A DNA stretch of 44,619 bases from Sporolactobacillus inulinus (GCF_006539285.1 NZ_BJMS01000026.1:1-44619), one strand, 5' to 3'; positions 16,744 to 26,127 are shown, counted from the stretch's first letter. The notes: generated by a model from the letters alone, not told the origin. A program made the numbers and translations.

Positions 16744-17483
16744 ATGATTCTTTTTTCAGGAAAACTGATGTTTGTTTCCTTTCTGATGCTTGTTATGACA
16801 ATGATTGAAACGCTTGCTTATGCAACACGTATTTCCGGTGTACGCGTTAAGTTAATGGCAACGGCAATCTCTTTATTTAGCACAATGGTCATTGTGTCAC
16901 GTTTTTCAACCATGATCCAACAGCCCTTGACCGCGAAGTTACTTTCGGATGCGCCGAAAGACGGGAAATTAGTGTTTGTCGAGAACGAATATCGGTTGCT
17001 CCTTGTTGCTGTTTCGATCGGCGTACTTCTAGGCATCGCGCTCTTTCCAACGTTTATCGGCGTATTTTCGCGCGCAATAATACAGTTATCACGAGAAAGA
17101 GGTTCGATGGCTGCGCTCATTATCAAATGGGTGAATTGGAAGGGAATCAAAACAGCTTTTCATTATATACGATTACCGCGATTTATACAGTCGGTATACT
17201 TGCGGCGTTTTATGCCTCATTACTCGTTCCGGTTGAAGATGGACCGACAGCCGTCACATCATCCGGGGTTATTAATGGAATTGCTACCATTTTATTAACC
17301 TTGTTTATTGATCCTAAGGCATCGGTGCTGGCTGATCGTGTGGCAAAACAAGAGAGCAGCTACATCTATTTGAAGAGTTACTCATTGACTATGGTAAGCT
17401 CAAAACTCATTGGGACGCTTGTTGCGCATCTACTGTTTCTCCCGGCTTCCTATTATGTTGCTTGGTTTACGCGGTTGTTGTAG
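16744..17483 (+). pseudogene. amj: Broken amj (alternative lipid II flippase)
   Basis: The start is ATG 16744 with CAGGAG 9 bases upstream. The first frame (MILFSGKLMFVSF, MIETLAYATRISGVR, IVSRFSTMIQQPL) clearly matches the N-terminal half of Amj/YdaH. It runs to a stop at 17298, but after about 17180 it no longer resembles the family. The family pattern resumes in another frame near 17160 (TITAIYTVGILAAFY, GVINGIATILLTLFIDPKA) and ends at 17483. Compared with YdaH as I remember it, about 20 residues between the halves are missing. An out-of-frame internal deletion is therefore likely. Amj moves lipid II across the membrane for wall synthesis; MurJ-type flippases would have to cover for it. 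Confidence 0.75.
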
Positions 17484-17570
17484 TAGATACGTCCAGCAAT
17501 GATTGAAATCGGATGGAATCCTGTGCGATAATGCAACAAGGAGAACGAAACAGGAGTGATAGAAACTAAA

Positions 17571-17798
17571 ATGAGTTCATTAATTGATGAAATTAACAGG
17601 TTGGCGCGGCTTTCGCGGGAACGTTCGCTAACAATACAAGAAAAAAAGCGTCAGGCGGAATTACGCCAAAAGTATTTGAAAAACTTCCGTAGTCGTTTTA
17701 AAAAACAATTGGCTCAGATCACGGTTGTCGACCCAACAGGGAAAGATATTACGCCGAAAAAAGTAAAAAGGTTGCGCAAGTCCTCAAATCAGGAGTAA
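17571..17798 (+). CDS. DUF896 (YnzC family) protein
   Basis: 75 residues: an N-terminal helical hairpin (IDEINRLARLSRERSLTIQEKKRQ AELRQKYL) followed by FRSRFKKQL and the conserved end VVDPTGKDITPKKVKRLR. This is the DUF896/YnzC family, small helical proteins of unknown role; in B. subtilis ynzC lies in the SOS-regulated yneA operon. ATG 17571 with CAGGAG upstream is preferred over GTG 17556, which overlaps that site. Confidence 0.88.
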   Translation: MSSLIDEINRLARLSRERSLTIQEKKRQAELRQKYLKNFRSRFKKQLAQITVVDPTGKDITPKKVKRLRKSSNQE

Positions 17799-17800
17799 GG

Positions 17801-17822
17801 ATTCCGGGTTTGGGATTTTTTT
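17801..17822 (+). terminator. Weak terminator after the DUF896 gene
   Basis: ATTCC pairs with GGGAT (one G-U) followed by seven T. The stem is short. Confidence 0.4.
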
Positions 17823-17823
17823 A

Positions 17824-17852
17824 TTGAGTGATGTAAGCGCTTATGTTAGAAT
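17824..17852 (+). promoter_or_regulatory. SigA promoter of the thiamine operon
   Basis: TTGAGT (17824-17829), a 17-base spacer and TAGAAT (17847-17852), ending about 22 bases before the TPP riboswitch. Confidence 0.6.
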
Positions 17853-17873
17853 GAATGCAAATGAATAAATGAT

Positions 17874-17957
17874 CCACTAGGGGAGCGAGAAGCTGAGATT
17901 GACTCCGTCAAGACCCTTTGAACCTGATCCGGGTGATACCGGCGTAGGGAAGTGGCT
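17874..17957 (+). promoter_or_regulatory. TPP (THI-box) riboswitch
   Basis: The consensus elements are all present in order: ACTAGGGGAGC, GCTGAGATTGA, GACCCTTTGAACCTGATC, CGGGTGATACCGGCGTAGG and GAAGTGG. Binding of thiamine pyrophosphate should favour the downstream terminator at 17990-18022 and shut off tenA-thiM-thiD-thiE. Confidence 0.96.
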
Positions 17958-17989
17958 GATCAAATTCCAGCTTTTCACCCTGAGTGATC

Positions 17990-18022
17990 AACCGCTTTCA
18001 TAACCGAAAGCGGTTTTCATTT
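17990..18022 (+). terminator. Riboswitch expression-platform terminator
   Basis: AACCGCTTTC pairs perfectly with GAAAGCGGTT (6-base loop), followed by TTCATTTT. It lies between the TPP aptamer and tenA. Confidence 0.85.
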
Positions 18023-18049
18023 TGTCAAAAAAGAAATAGGGGTGATTAA

Positions 18050-18760
18050 ATGGAGAGCATTTCACTAGTGGCACGGAAACAATGCGATGCGCTGTGGCAA
18101 CAGAGTTTCAGACATCCGTTGGTGCAGGGAATTAAGAATGGCACCCTTCCTTTGGAACAGTTCCGTTTCTACATCAAGCAAGATGCTTACTATGTACGCG
18201 AATTTGCTAAACTGCATGGTATGGTTGCCGCGCAAAGCGATGACGCAGATGTTGTGGCTACGCTTTTAAAAATTGGTCTTGGACTCGCTGAAGGAGAATT
18301 ACAGCTGCATCAAAAGCTATTCCAAACGCTAGAAATCAGCGAACAGGAGTGGAAGACTTTTCAACCGGCTCCGGATGCCTATGGCTATATCAGCCATCTT
18401 TACCATGTTGTGAGTAAAGGAAGCTTGGGGCATAGTTTGGCTGCGTTAATGCCGTGCCCATGGCTCTACTATGAAATTGGCTTGCAATTAAAAGATGCGC
18501 AACCAAAAGAACAGATTTATCGTGAATGGATTATCGAGTACAGCGGTGAAGGGATCGAGAAAAATATGGAAATTGAACGCGCGTTGTGGGATGAGACAAG
18601 CAGATGGGCATCTGATGAAGAACGTCGCGAAATGATCCATATCTTCATGCAAAGCAGTTATTATGAATATCGCTTTTGGGAAATGGCTGCTCGTCTTAAA
18701 GACTGGCCGACATACGGACAGGGGGAACAGACTTATGATCGAAAATCAGCGGTTGATTGA
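18050..18760 (+). CDS. tenA: Aminopyrimidine aminohydrolase / thiaminase II
   Basis: 236 residues of the all-helical TenA fold. It hydrolyses thiamine breakdown products such as aminoaminomethyl-methylpyrimidine to HMP for salvage. The catalytic Cys is Cys136 in ALMPCPWLYYEIG, followed by the conserved WIIEYSGEGIE. AGGGGTG precedes the ATG. First gene of the TPP-riboswitch operon, overlapping thiM by 26 bases. Confidence 0.95.
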   Translation: MESISLVARKQCDALWQQSFRHPLVQGIKNGTLPLEQFRFYIKQDAYYVREFAKLHGMVAAQSDDADVVATLLKIGLGLAEGELQLHQKLFQTLEISEQEWKTFQPAPDAYGYISHLYHVVSKGSLGHSLAALMPCPWLYYEIGLQLKDAQPKEQIYREWIIEYSGEGIEKNMEIERALWDETSRWASDEERREMIHIFMQSSYYEYRFWEMAARLKDWPTYGQGEQTYDRKSAVD

Positions 18761-19547
18761 ATTGATGGATGAAGTGAGAAAGCGAAAACCATTGTTGCAC
18801 GTCATTACCAACCGTGTCGCCATTAACGATTCGGCAAATGGGGCGCTTGCAGTTGGTGCGTCGCCGATCATGGCCGAAGCTCATGAAGAGGTGGCAGAAA
18901 TCGCGGCAATAAGCGGAGCGCTTGAGCTCAATATTGGCAATCTAACCCCCTATTCAATTGAAAGCATGCGATTGTCCGGCCGGGCAGCAAATAAAGCAGG
19001 TGTACCGATCGTTCTTGATCCGGTGGGTGCAGGTGCCACGGATTTTCGACTGCAAACGGTTCAGAAACTGCTTGAGGAACTGGACGTTGCAATTATCCGA
19101 GGAAATGCCGGAGAAATTGCTGCGCTTGCCGGTGAAAAGTGGGCTGCAAAAGGAGTGGATGCGGGCGATGGGAATGGGGATGTCACGGAGATGGCGAATC
19201 GCGTGGCACTGAGCTGGAACACCGTTGTTGCTGTTTCAGGTGCTGTCGATACAATCACCGACGGAAGACGGACCTACCATGTGAAAAACGGCCATCCGCT
19301 GTTTCCATATATGACCGGCTCCGGCTGCCTGAATGGCGTGATTCAGGCAGCCTATGCTGCTGTTACGTCAAATGCGCTCGAAGCCTCCTTTGCTGCTTCG
19401 ACGATCTATGCGCTTGCCGGACAGCTTGCTGGTGAAAAGTGCGCAGGGCCCGGTTCTTTTCGTCAACACTTGATGGACGAATTATATTTAATGAATGAAG
19501 AAAAAATACAACGCTATGCCGCCGTTGAGGATGTGACCGGTTTATGA
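18735..19547 (+). CDS. thiM: Hydroxyethylthiazole kinase
   Basis: 270 residues. ThiM phosphorylates the thiazole alcohol for salvage into thiamine. Recognised by HVITNRVAINDSANGALAVG, ASPIMAEAHEEVAEIA, VLDPVGAGAT and the C-terminal nucleotide-binding MTGSGCLNGV. ATG 18735, with CAGGGGGA about 8 bases upstream, lies inside the tenA tail; the longer upstream frame shows no ribosome binding site. It overlaps thiD by 4 bases. Confidence 0.95.
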   Translation: MIENQRLIELMDEVRKRKPLLHVITNRVAINDSANGALAVGASPIMAEAHEEVAEIAAISGALELNIGNLTPYSIESMRLSGRAANKAGVPIVLDPVGAGATDFRLQTVQKLLEELDVAIIRGNAGEIAALAGEKWAAKGVDAGDGNGDVTEMANRVALSWNTVVAVSGAVDTITDGRRTYHVKNGHPLFPYMTGSGCLNGVIQAAYAAVTSNALEASFAASTIYALAGQLAGEKCAGPGSFRQHLMDELYLMNEEKIQRYAAVEDVTGL

Positions 19548-20353
19548 GACCGCAAGTTTTGACCATTGCAGGAACCGACAGCGGCGGCGGTGCCGGGATT
19601 CAAGCGGACTTAAAGACGTTTGAGGAACGGGATGTGTTTGGCATGTCGGTCGTGGTGGCGGTGACCGCTCAAAATACAAAAGGAGTTCAAGGCGTCTATC
19701 CGTTATCCATCGAAGCGATTGAGGCGCAAATGCGGTCAATCGCCGATGACTTCACCGTTTCCGCTTTGAAAACCGGTATGCTGGTTGATGCGGAACGGGT
19801 TGAAACCGTGGCTGATGGGATTCGCCGATTTGTGTGGCGCCCTTTGGTTGTCGACCCGGTTATGGTAGCGAAAGGCGGCGCGCATTTGGTCGCTCCCGAA
19901 GCGATTGAATCAATCATCCGTAACTTGCTGCCGCTTGCCGACCTAATTACGCCCAATACACCGGAAGCGGAAGTCCTAGCGGAAATGACCATTCGTTCAG
20001 ATGAAGATCGAGAAAAAGCCGCAAAGAAAATCATGATGCGCGGAGCTAGAGCCGTTCTGTTAAAAGGCGGACATGATAAGAATCATCCCGATAAAGCCCG
20101 CGATTGTCTCGCAACAAAAGATCGAATAACATGGTTCACCGCAAATCGGTATCCAACGCCGCACACCCATGGAACCGGCTGTACCCTTTCTTCATTAATT
20201 ACTGCGGAGCTGGCAAAAGGCAGTCCATTAGAGAAAGGTGTACAAACAGCAAAAGATTTATTGACCCGAGCCATTGCTCATGCACCTGAAATTGGCCATG
20301 GCCATGGGCCGGTAAGCCATTGGTCACTTAGGAGCGATGCCAATCATGATTAG
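19544..20353 (+). CDS. thiD: Hydroxymethylpyrimidine / phosphomethylpyrimidine kinase
   Basis: 269 residues of the ribokinase-like fold. ThiD makes HMP-phosphate and then HMP-pyrophosphate. Motifs: IAGTDSGGGAGIQADLKTF at the N-terminus, VVDPVMVAKGG in the middle, ITPNTPEAEVL, VLLKGGH, and the anion-hole HTHGTGCTLSS. Starts with ATGA overlapping thiM and overlaps thiE by 8 bases, so the operon is translationally coupled. Confidence 0.95.
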   Translation: MRPQVLTIAGTDSGGGAGIQADLKTFEERDVFGMSVVVAVTAQNTKGVQGVYPLSIEAIEAQMRSIADDFTVSALKTGMLVDAERVETVADGIRRFVWRPLVVDPVMVAKGGAHLVAPEAIESIIRNLLPLADLITPNTPEAEVLAEMTIRSDEDREKAAKKIMMRGARAVLLKGGHDKNHPDKARDCLATKDRITWFTANRYPTPHTHGTGCTLSSLITAELAKGSPLEKGVQTAKDLLTRAIAHAPEIGHGHGPVSHWSLRSDANHD

Positions 20354-21002
20354 TAATCGAGACTTGCGCGACGTACTGTCCTTATATTTTGTGATGGGAT
20401 CCCCGGATGCAGGCAGCCACGCACCATTGGAAACGATCAGAATCGCACTGCAGGCAGGCATTACCTGTTTTCAATGGCGAGAAAAAGGAGAACGAGCCTT
20501 AACCGGTAATGAGCGGCTCGACTTCGCTTACGCCGCAAGGCAGTTATGCCGAGACTATCAGGTCCCCTTTTTTGTTGATGATGATCTAGCACTTGCGATC
20601 CAGCTTAAAGCGGATGGTATCCATGTCGGCCAAAAAGATGAACAGGCACGGCGGGTGCGACAAAAAATCGGCAACACGATGTGGCTTGGCGTATCGGCGC
20701 ACTCCACTGAAGAAGCAGAGAAGGCGTTGCACGATGGCGCAGATTATATCGGTGTCGGTCCGTATAAGCCAACACAATCCAAAAGCGATGCAGAGGCACC
20801 GATCGGTGATTCGATCATTCGCCAATTATCAGATGCAAAATTTCCGCTACCGATGGTTGCAATTGGCGGTGTCACGCCCGATGATGTACCGGACATTTGT
20901 TCTGCGGGCGCAAGTGGTGTCGCCGTCATTTCGGCAATTTCAAAAGCGGAAGATCCTACGGCTGCCGTCAAATGTTTTTTAACGAAGCTTGGTAAAGGGT
21001 AA
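20346..21002 (+). CDS. thiE: Thiamine-phosphate synthase
   Basis: 218 residues, a TIM-barrel enzyme joining HMP-PP and thiazole phosphate to thiamine phosphate. Motifs: CFQWREKG, FFVDDDLALAIQLKADGIHVGQ, the GVGPYKPTQSKSDA loop and PMVAIGGV. ATG 20346 is 11 bases after AGGAG; ATG 20337 would be only 2 bases after it. With tenA, thiM and thiD this gives a complete salvage route but no de novo pyrimidine or thiazole synthesis in this window. Confidence 0.95.
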   Translation: MISNRDLRDVLSLYFVMGSPDAGSHAPLETIRIALQAGITCFQWREKGERALTGNERLDFAYAARQLCRDYQVPFFVDDDLALAIQLKADGIHVGQKDEQARRVRQKIGNTMWLGVSAHSTEEAEKALHDGADYIGVGPYKPTQSKSDAEAPIGDSIIRQLSDAKFPLPMVAIGGVTPDDVPDICSAGASGVAVISAISKAEDPTAAVKCFLTKLGKG

Positions 21003-21013
21003 AGATCATGAAA

Positions 21014-21039
21014 AAGTCTCCTGGTTATCCAGGAGGCTT
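21014..21039. terminator. Terminator between thiE and leuD
   Basis: AAGTCTCCTGG pairs with CCAGGAGGCTT around TTAT. The minus-strand side is followed by a T run, so it mainly ends the leu operon; it may also end the thiamine operon. Confidence 0.75.
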
Positions 21040-21054
21040 TCAAGCACTTGGTAA

Positions 21055-21648
21055 TTAGTGAACTACGGCTTCATGCTGCTTTTCATAAGCCACAATTTCA
21101 TCTTCATAAGTTAAAGTCATTGCGATTTCGTCCAATCCTTTGAGCAATACTTCTTTTTGATAGGGATCAATCTCAAAATGTTCGGCAAAGTTCGGCGCAG
21201 AAAGCTTCTGCTGTTCAAGATCTACGGTGAGCGCTAATGCCTCAGTTGCTCCGCGCCGGATCAGTTCGTCCACACGGGGTGAATCGAGTCGAATGGCTAA
21301 AATGCCGTTTTTTTGACAGTTGTTATAGAAGATATCGGCAAAGCTTGGTGCAATGATGACACGAAACCCGTAATCCTGCAGTGCCCACGGCGCATGTTCG
21401 CGTGAGGAACCGCAACCGAAATTGTCTCGAGCGACTAGAATTGATGATTGAGCATATTCAGGTTTGTTTAAAACAAAGTCCTTTTTTTTATTTCCTTTCT
21501 CATCGAATCGCCAGTTATAGAAGAGGCAGGAACCAAAGCCTTTGCGTTCCACGCGTTTCAGAAATTGTTTCGGAATGATTTGATCGGTATCAACGTTTGT
21601 TCGATCGAGCGGACAAACGCGGCCTTCAAACGTTTTAAATGGATGCAT
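21055..21648 (-). CDS. leuD: 3-isopropylmalate dehydratase small subunit
   Basis: 197 residues, normal length. It opens with FEGRVCPLDRTNVDTDQIIP and carries FGCGSSREHAPWAL, both typical of LeuD. It forms the aconitase-type isomerase with LeuC, converting 2- to 3-isopropylmalate. AAAGGGAGG precedes the ATG. Last gene of leuABCD, 24 bases after leuC. Confidence 0.96.
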   Translation of the reverse strand: MHPFKTFEGRVCPLDRTNVDTDQIIPKQFLKRVERKGFGSCLFYNWRFDEKGNKKKDFVLNKPEYAQSSILVARDNFGCGSSREHAPWALQDYGFRVIIAPSFADIFYNNCQKNGILAIRLDSPRVDELIRRGATEALALTVDLEQQKLSAPNFAEHFEIDPYQKEVLLKGLDEIAMTLTYEDEIVAYEKQHEAVVH

Positions 21649-21672
21649 CGTTAATCCTCCCTTTTTGATAAA

Positions 21673-23082
21673 TTAGTGGATCGCAGTGAATTCGCGGATA
21701 TCGGCAAAATGTCCTTGGATCGCCGCGGCAGCAGCCATCGCTGGACTGACCAGATGTGTTCTTGATCCGGTACCTTGGCGTCCTTCAAAGTTTCGATTCG
21801 AGGTTGACGCACAGCGTTTTCCGACCGGAACGATATCGTCGTTCATTGCAAGACACATGCTGCATCCGGGTTCCCGCCATTCGAAACCGGCTTCTTTAAA
21901 AATTTGATCCAATCCCTCGGCCTCTGCCTGTTTCTTTGTTTGGTATGATCCGGGAACGATGAGCGCACGTACACCTTCATGAACATGGTTTCCTCGTACA
22001 ACTTCAGCTGCTTGCCTCAGATCGCCAATGCGACTGTTGGTACAGGAACCGATAAAGACGACATCAATTGGAATTGCGTGGATCGGAGTGCCGGGCTTTA
22101 AGTCCATATAAGCAATTGCCTTTCGTGCCGCTTGCCTCTTTTCTTCATCATCAAAAGATTCAGGATCGGGGACCAAATCATTGATCGACGCGCCCATTGA
22201 CGGGTTCGTTCCCCATGTAACCTGAGGCTGAATCTCGGAAGCATCGATTTCGAGCGTGCGGTCGTACTCGGCACCATCATCACTGGCTAATGCAAGCCAG
22301 TTTTGCGCTGCTTGATCAAATGCTGCGCCTTTTGGGGCGAAACGACGGCCGCGCAGGTAGTTGACCGTTGTCTGGTCGGGACTGATCAAACCTGCTTTCG
22401 CACCCGCCTCAATCGACATGTTGCAAACGGTCATTCGTTCCTCCATTGACAAGTTGTGAATCGCTTCACCGGTATATTCAACGATATGTCCGGTGCCAAC
22501 CGAAATGCCATACTTGGCAATAATGGCAAGGATTAAATCCTTAGCGCCAACTCCGATACCAAGGTTACCATTAACTTTAATTTGCATCGTTTTTGGACGC
22601 TTCTGCCAAAGGGTCTGTGTTGCCAGTACATGTTCCACTTCACTTGTGCCAATGCCAAACGCGATCGCTCCGAAAGCACCGTGAGTTGAGGTGTGACTGT
22701 CCCCACAAACAATTGTTTTGCCCGGCTGTGTTAAACCCAGTTCAGGTCCGATCACATGCACAATGCCTTGATGCGGACTATAGATATCGGCCAATTCAAT
22801 GCCAAACGCTTTGCAATTCTTTTGCAGCGTTTCAATTTGAATTTTAGAGATTGCATCCTTGGTTTCACGGTTTTCCGATGTTGGCACGTTATGGTCAACC
22901 GTTGCAAAAGTGCGGTCCGGCCGCCGTACCGTTCGGTGATTCATGCGCAGTCCCTCAAAGGCTTGAGGGGATGTAACTTCATGAACCAGATGGAGATCGA
23001 TGTAGAGAAGATCCGGTTTTCCGTCTTCCTGATGAATCAGATGCTGATCCCAAATTTTCTCGATGATGTTGCGCCTCTTCAT
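21673..23082 (-). CDS. leuC: 3-isopropylmalate dehydratase large subunit
   Basis: 469 residues. The three [4Fe-4S] cysteines are in [14 protein letters not shown] (one) and [12 protein letters not shown] (two). [14 protein letters not shown] and [14 protein letters not shown] are further family signatures. It works with LeuD. GAGGAGG lies about 8 bases before the ATG; the gap to leuB is 29 bases. Confidence 0.97.
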   Translation of the reverse strand: MKRRNIIEKIWDQHLIHQEDGKPDLLYIDLHLVHEVTSPQAFEGLRMNHRTVRRPDRTFATVDHNVPTSENRETKDAISKIQIETLQKNCKAFGIELADIYSPHQGIVHVIGPELGLTQPGKTIVCGDSHTSTHGAFGAIAFGIGTSEVEHVLATQTLWQKRPKTMQIKVNGNLGIGVGAKDLILAIIAKYGISVGTGHIVEYTGEAIHNLSMEERMTVCNMSIEAGAKAGLISPDQTTVNYLRGRRFAPKGAAFDQAAQNWLALASDDGAEYDRTLEIDASEIQPQVTWGTNPSMGASINDLVPDPESFDDEEKRQAARKAIAYMDLKPGTPIHAIPIDVVFIGSCTNSRIGDLRQAAEVVRGNHVHEGVRALIVPGSYQTKKQAEAEGLDQIFKEAGFEWREPGCSMCLAMNDDIVPVGKRCASTSNRNFEGRQGTGSRTHLVSPAMAAAAAIQGHFADIREFTAIH

Positions 23083-23111
23083 GGTTTGTTCCTCCTCGTT
23101 AAAGTTCCTGA

Positions 23112-24206
23112 TTATTGATGGATGGTTTCGTTTTGATTTATTGCTGAAATGACGCGATCCGTCATTTCCGTTGTGTTGACCGTTCGATGATCAGGACGAT
23201 CGATCTGAAGATCACTTGTATGATAGCCTTGATTCAATACATCGCGAACAGCAGCCTCAATCTGCTTGGCTTCACGATCCATGTCAAATGAGTAGCGCAG
23301 CATTAGGGCAGCTGACAAAATGGTTGCCAGAGGATTTGCTTTTCCTTGTCCGGCGATGTCCGGAGCCGATCCGTGGGCCGGTTCATATAAACCGACTTTA
23401 TCCGCTCTCAAACTTGCAGATGGCATCATTCCTAGCGAACCGGTAAGGACAGAAGCCTCGTCGCTGAGTATGTCGCCAAACATGTTCTCAGTGACCAGCA
23501 CATCAAATTGTGAAGGGTTTGTAATCAGCTGCATTGCCGCAGAATCGACGAGCTGATGGGTAACCGCAACTTCCGGATAGCGTTTGCTGGTTTCATTAAC
23601 AAGTTCACGCCACATCCGGCTCGATTCCAGAACGTTCGCTTTATCAATTGATGTAATCTTTCGGCGCCGTTTCATCGCCAGCTGAAATGCTTTTTCAACC
23701 ACGCGTTGAATTTCTTGTCTGCTGTAGGCTAATGTATCGACTACGCGGTCTTGGTTTGGTCCCAGCCGTTCGCTTGGGCGTCCGAAATATAAGCCGCCGG
23801 TAAGCTCACGAACAATAATAAAATCAACCTGTTCAACAAATGATCGTTTGAGTGGTGAGGCATCGACGAGTGCTTGAAAGGCTTCTACTGGCCGCAGGTT
23901 TGCAAACAATCCCATCGCTTTGCGGATGCCGAGCAAGCCTTGCTCCGGCCGCAATTGCATGGATTGCTGATTCCACTTAGGCCCGCCCACAGCTCCCAAA
24001 AGAATGGCGTGGCTGCGCTTACATTGGTCAATCGTTTCCTGGGGGAGCGGCGTACCGTATGCGTCAATTGCCGCACCGCCGATCTTTTTCTCGATGAACT
24101 GAACCTCTGTTTTGCTGTTTTGGAAAACCGACTGGAGCACGCGCACAGCAGAGGCGGTAACCTCAGGACCGATTCCGTCACCAGGCAATACGGTTATAAT
24201 TTTCAT
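23112..24206 (-). CDS. leuB: 3-isopropylmalate dehydrogenase
   Basis: 364 residues. It oxidises and decarboxylates 3-isopropylmalate to ketoisocaproate with NAD+. Motifs: [13 protein letters not shown] at the N-terminus, [10 protein letters not shown], and the metal/NAD region [20 protein letters not shown] followed by [13 protein letters not shown]. Third enzyme step and second gene of leuABCD, 38 bases after leuA. Confidence 0.97.
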   Translation of the reverse strand: MKIITVLPGDGIGPEVTASAVRVLQSVFQNSKTEVQFIEKKIGGAAIDAYGTPLPQETIDQCKRSHAILLGAVGGPKWNQQSMQLRPEQGLLGIRKAMGLFANLRPVEAFQALVDASPLKRSFVEQVDFIIVRELTGGLYFGRPSERLGPNQDRVVDTLAYSRQEIQRVVEKAFQLAMKRRRKITSIDKANVLESSRMWRELVNETSKRYPEVAVTHQLVDSAAMQLITNPSQFDVLVTENMFGDILSDEASVLTGSLGMMPSASLRADKVGLYEPAHGSAPDIAGQGKANPLATILSAALMLRYSFDMDREAKQIEAAVRDVLNQGYHTSDLQIDRPDHRTVNTTEMTDRVISAINQNETIHQ

Positions 24207-24244
24207 CCCATAATCATCTCTTTTCCTTTTGATTTTTCATTCGT

Positions 24245-25408
24245 TTAGTGGATGGCTGGTTGCGCATAGTGTGAGAATAGATGGCGAAAATCTTGATCGT
24301 CCAGTTCTTTCTTCTGATCCGCAAGATCTTTAAATGCATGGAAGGATTGATTGATCTGTTCTTCGGATAAGTGAATGCCCATCTCCAATGCTTTTGCTCT
24401 GAACGCATGGCGGCCGGAGTGTTTGCCAAGAACGAGTTTCCCAGAATCAAGACCAATCAGAGAAGGGGAAATAATTTCATAGGTTTTGGGATTCTTCATT
24501 ACACCGTCTTGATGAATCCCCGATTCATGGGAAAATGCATTTGCACCAACGACCGGTTTGGTTGCGGCAATCGGACTGTTCATGAATTGGCTGACCATCT
24601 GGCTTGTTTTAGCAATTTCATTCATTTTCAGCTGTGTCATCATTTGATAACGATCCTTGCGGACATGAAGTGCGACCGCAATTTCTTCGAGTGCAGCATT
24701 CCCGGCACGTTCACCGACGCCATTCACGGTACACTCAACTTGTCTCACGCCTGCTTCAATAGAGGCTAGGGTGTTCGCAGCGGCCATTCCGAGATCGTTG
24801 TGACAGTGGCAGGAAAGGCGTACGCTTTCGATGCCTGAGACATGCTCTTGGACGTAATGAAACATTTTGGCATATTCCTCAGGGGAGCAAAAGCCAACGG
24901 TGTCCGGTAGATTGATGACGGAGGCCCCAGCCTTAATCGCCCCTTCAATTACTTGGGACATAAAAGGGTACTCGCTGCGCGAAGCATACTCACAAGAGAA
25001 TTCCACTTGTGGAAAGAAGCTGCGGGCATACTTGACTGCGCTGATCGCCATTTTTAACACTTCTTCAGGACTTTTCTTTAATTTGTCAGCCATGTGGATC
25101 GGGGAAGTGGCAATAAAAACATGGACGCGTGGATTTTCTGTATCTTTCAGCGCTTCCCATGCTGTATCAATATCACTTTTTATTGAACGGGCGAGGCCGG
25201 TCACCGTACTGTTTTTTACCGCCTTGGCAATGTTGCGCACAGCTCTGAAGTCTTCTGGAGAAGCAGCGGGAAACCCTGCCTCAATGACATCGACATGAAG
25301 GCGTTCCAATTGTTTGGCCACCTGCACTTTTTCATGTTCGTTCAGACTGCATCCCGGTGATTGTTCCCCGTCACGAAGCGTTGTGTCGTAAATTTCAACC
25401 TTTTCCAT
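24245..25408 (-). CDS. leuA: 2-isopropylmalate synthase, short form without regulatory domain
   Basis: 387 residues, against about 510 for typical bacterial LeuA. The catalytic TIM barrel is complete: YDTTLRDGEQSPGCSL, the metal-ligand motif HCHNDLGMAAANT and NGVGERAGNAALEE, followed by the FSHESGIHQDGVMKN linker and the SGRHAF segment. It stops at DLADQKKELDDQDF plus about 15 residues. The C-terminal leucine-binding allosteric domain is absent, and the 38 bases before leuB leave no room for a frameshifted remnant. It condenses acetyl-CoA with ketoisovalerate. It should be insensitive to leucine feedback, leaving control to the T-box. Confirming that it is a synthase rather than a citramalate or homocitrate synthase rests on operon context. 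Confidence 0.92.
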   Translation of the reverse strand: MEKVEIYDTTLRDGEQSPGCSLNEHEKVQVAKQLERLHVDVIEAGFPAASPEDFRAVRNIAKAVKNSTVTGLARSIKSDIDTAWEALKDTENPRVHVFIATSPIHMADKLKKSPEEVLKMAISAVKYARSFFPQVEFSCEYASRSEYPFMSQVIEGAIKAGASVINLPDTVGFCSPEEYAKMFHYVQEHVSGIESVRLSCHCHNDLGMAAANTLASIEAGVRQVECTVNGVGERAGNAALEEIAVALHVRKDRYQMMTQLKMNEIAKTSQMVSQFMNSPIAATKPVVGANAFSHESGIHQDGVMKNPKTYEIISPSLIGLDSGKLVLGKHSGRHAFRAKALEMGIHLSEEQINQSFHAFKDLADQKKELDDQDFRHLFSHYAQPAIH

Positions 25409-25499
25409 TTTCGAATCTCCCTTCTGAAAATTTTTCTGTTTTTTTGTTTGTATCTCTTTTTATGGCAAGGAGGAATCGTGGTGCGGTTCCCCCGGCACA

Positions 25500-25805
25500 T
25501 CTGAATAAAATAAAAAGTCCTTCCACCGCGCACCAGTCATAATAATGACTCGATGCAGGGATGAAAGGACTTGTTTCACGGTACCACCCGGCTTTTCACT
25601 ACTTTCGCAAGTAATGACTCAGCGGCATTTTGGCAAGCAAAATGTCGATTTGATAACGAGTGCATGATACACTCGGCCGGATCTACTCATCTGAAAAGTT
25701 CAAACCGGCACTCTGAGGTGAGTTCGCAATCAGTAGTACTGCCGGACTTTCACCGTGTTCCGGCTCTCTGCAAGTACCCTTGCTGATTACTTATTCCTCA
25801 TCATC
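25500..25805 (-). promoter_or_regulatory. Leucine T-box leader of leuABCD
   Basis: On the minus strand the leader carries the T-box core GGGTGGTACC (25580-25589) and a terminator in which AAGTCCTTTCATCC pairs with GGTGGAAGGACTT followed by T5 (25510-25573). Upstream is a Stem I region with the specifier context GCGAACTCACC, whose CTC (25720-25722) is a leucine codon. Uncharged tRNA-Leu should stabilise the antiterminator and allow leuA transcription. Confidence 0.93.
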
Positions 25806-25834
25806 GCGTTTTCTGAAAAATGTTTGTGCCCCCA

Positions 25835-25862
25835 ATAATACATGGTTTATTTTTCTTGTCAA
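25835..25862 (-). promoter_or_regulatory. SigA promoter of leuABCD
   Basis: Minus-strand TTGACA (25857-25862), a 16-base spacer and TATTAT (25835-25840), about 30 bases before the T-box leader. Confidence 0.65.
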
Positions 25863-25971
25863 CCATTCAATCAAATTTGTTTGGGAAATTCTCTATAAAA
25901 AATGTGGCCGTTGTTACGACCAGCCAATGATCGATATAATTTTCTTTTGAGCGAAAAAACAAAAAATTCTC

Positions 25972-26001
25972 TTGACAAGATCAAAAGTAGGGGAGTAGAC
26001 T
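25972..26001 (+). promoter_or_regulatory. SigA promoter of the MFS leader transcript
   Basis: TTGACA (25972-25977), an 18-base spacer and TAGACT (25996-26001). The predicted start near 26008 leaves about 29 bases before the leader-peptide ATG. Confidence 0.65.
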
Positions 26002-26036
26002 GACGATACGCCAATAACGAAGCGAAAGGAAGTCTC

Positions 26037-26126
26037 ATGATGAGCACAAATCGTCGATTGCAAAACCTGCTAAATGAATTGTTGCAAGGGCTAATTGTTT
26101 TGCCTCAGCCTAACTTCATTCTTTAG
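26037..26126 (+). CDS. Leucine-rich leader peptide upstream of the MFS gene
   Basis: A 29-residue frame with AAAGGA exactly 6 bases before its ATG. Eight residues are leucine (positions 8, 11, 12, 15, 16, 19, 22 and 29), encoded by a mix of TTG, CTA, CTG and CTT; the segment RLQNLLNELLQGLIVL is amphipathic. The stop at 26124-26126 lies one base before a predicted RNA stem and about 80 bases before an intrinsic terminator. The layout is that of a translated attenuator peptide: ribosome position on it would set RNA folding and read-through into the transporter gene. I do not recognise the peptide. It could instead be a functional small peptide. Confidence 0.6.
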   Translation: MMSTNRRLQNLLNELLQGLIVLPQPNFIL

Positions 26127-26127
26127 T

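Noticed and set aside
17127-17483. The second amj frame as a separate 118-residue gene starting ATG 17127
   Set aside because: It carries the C-terminal half of the Amj family, has no ribosome binding site and overlaps the first frame; it is part of the broken gene.
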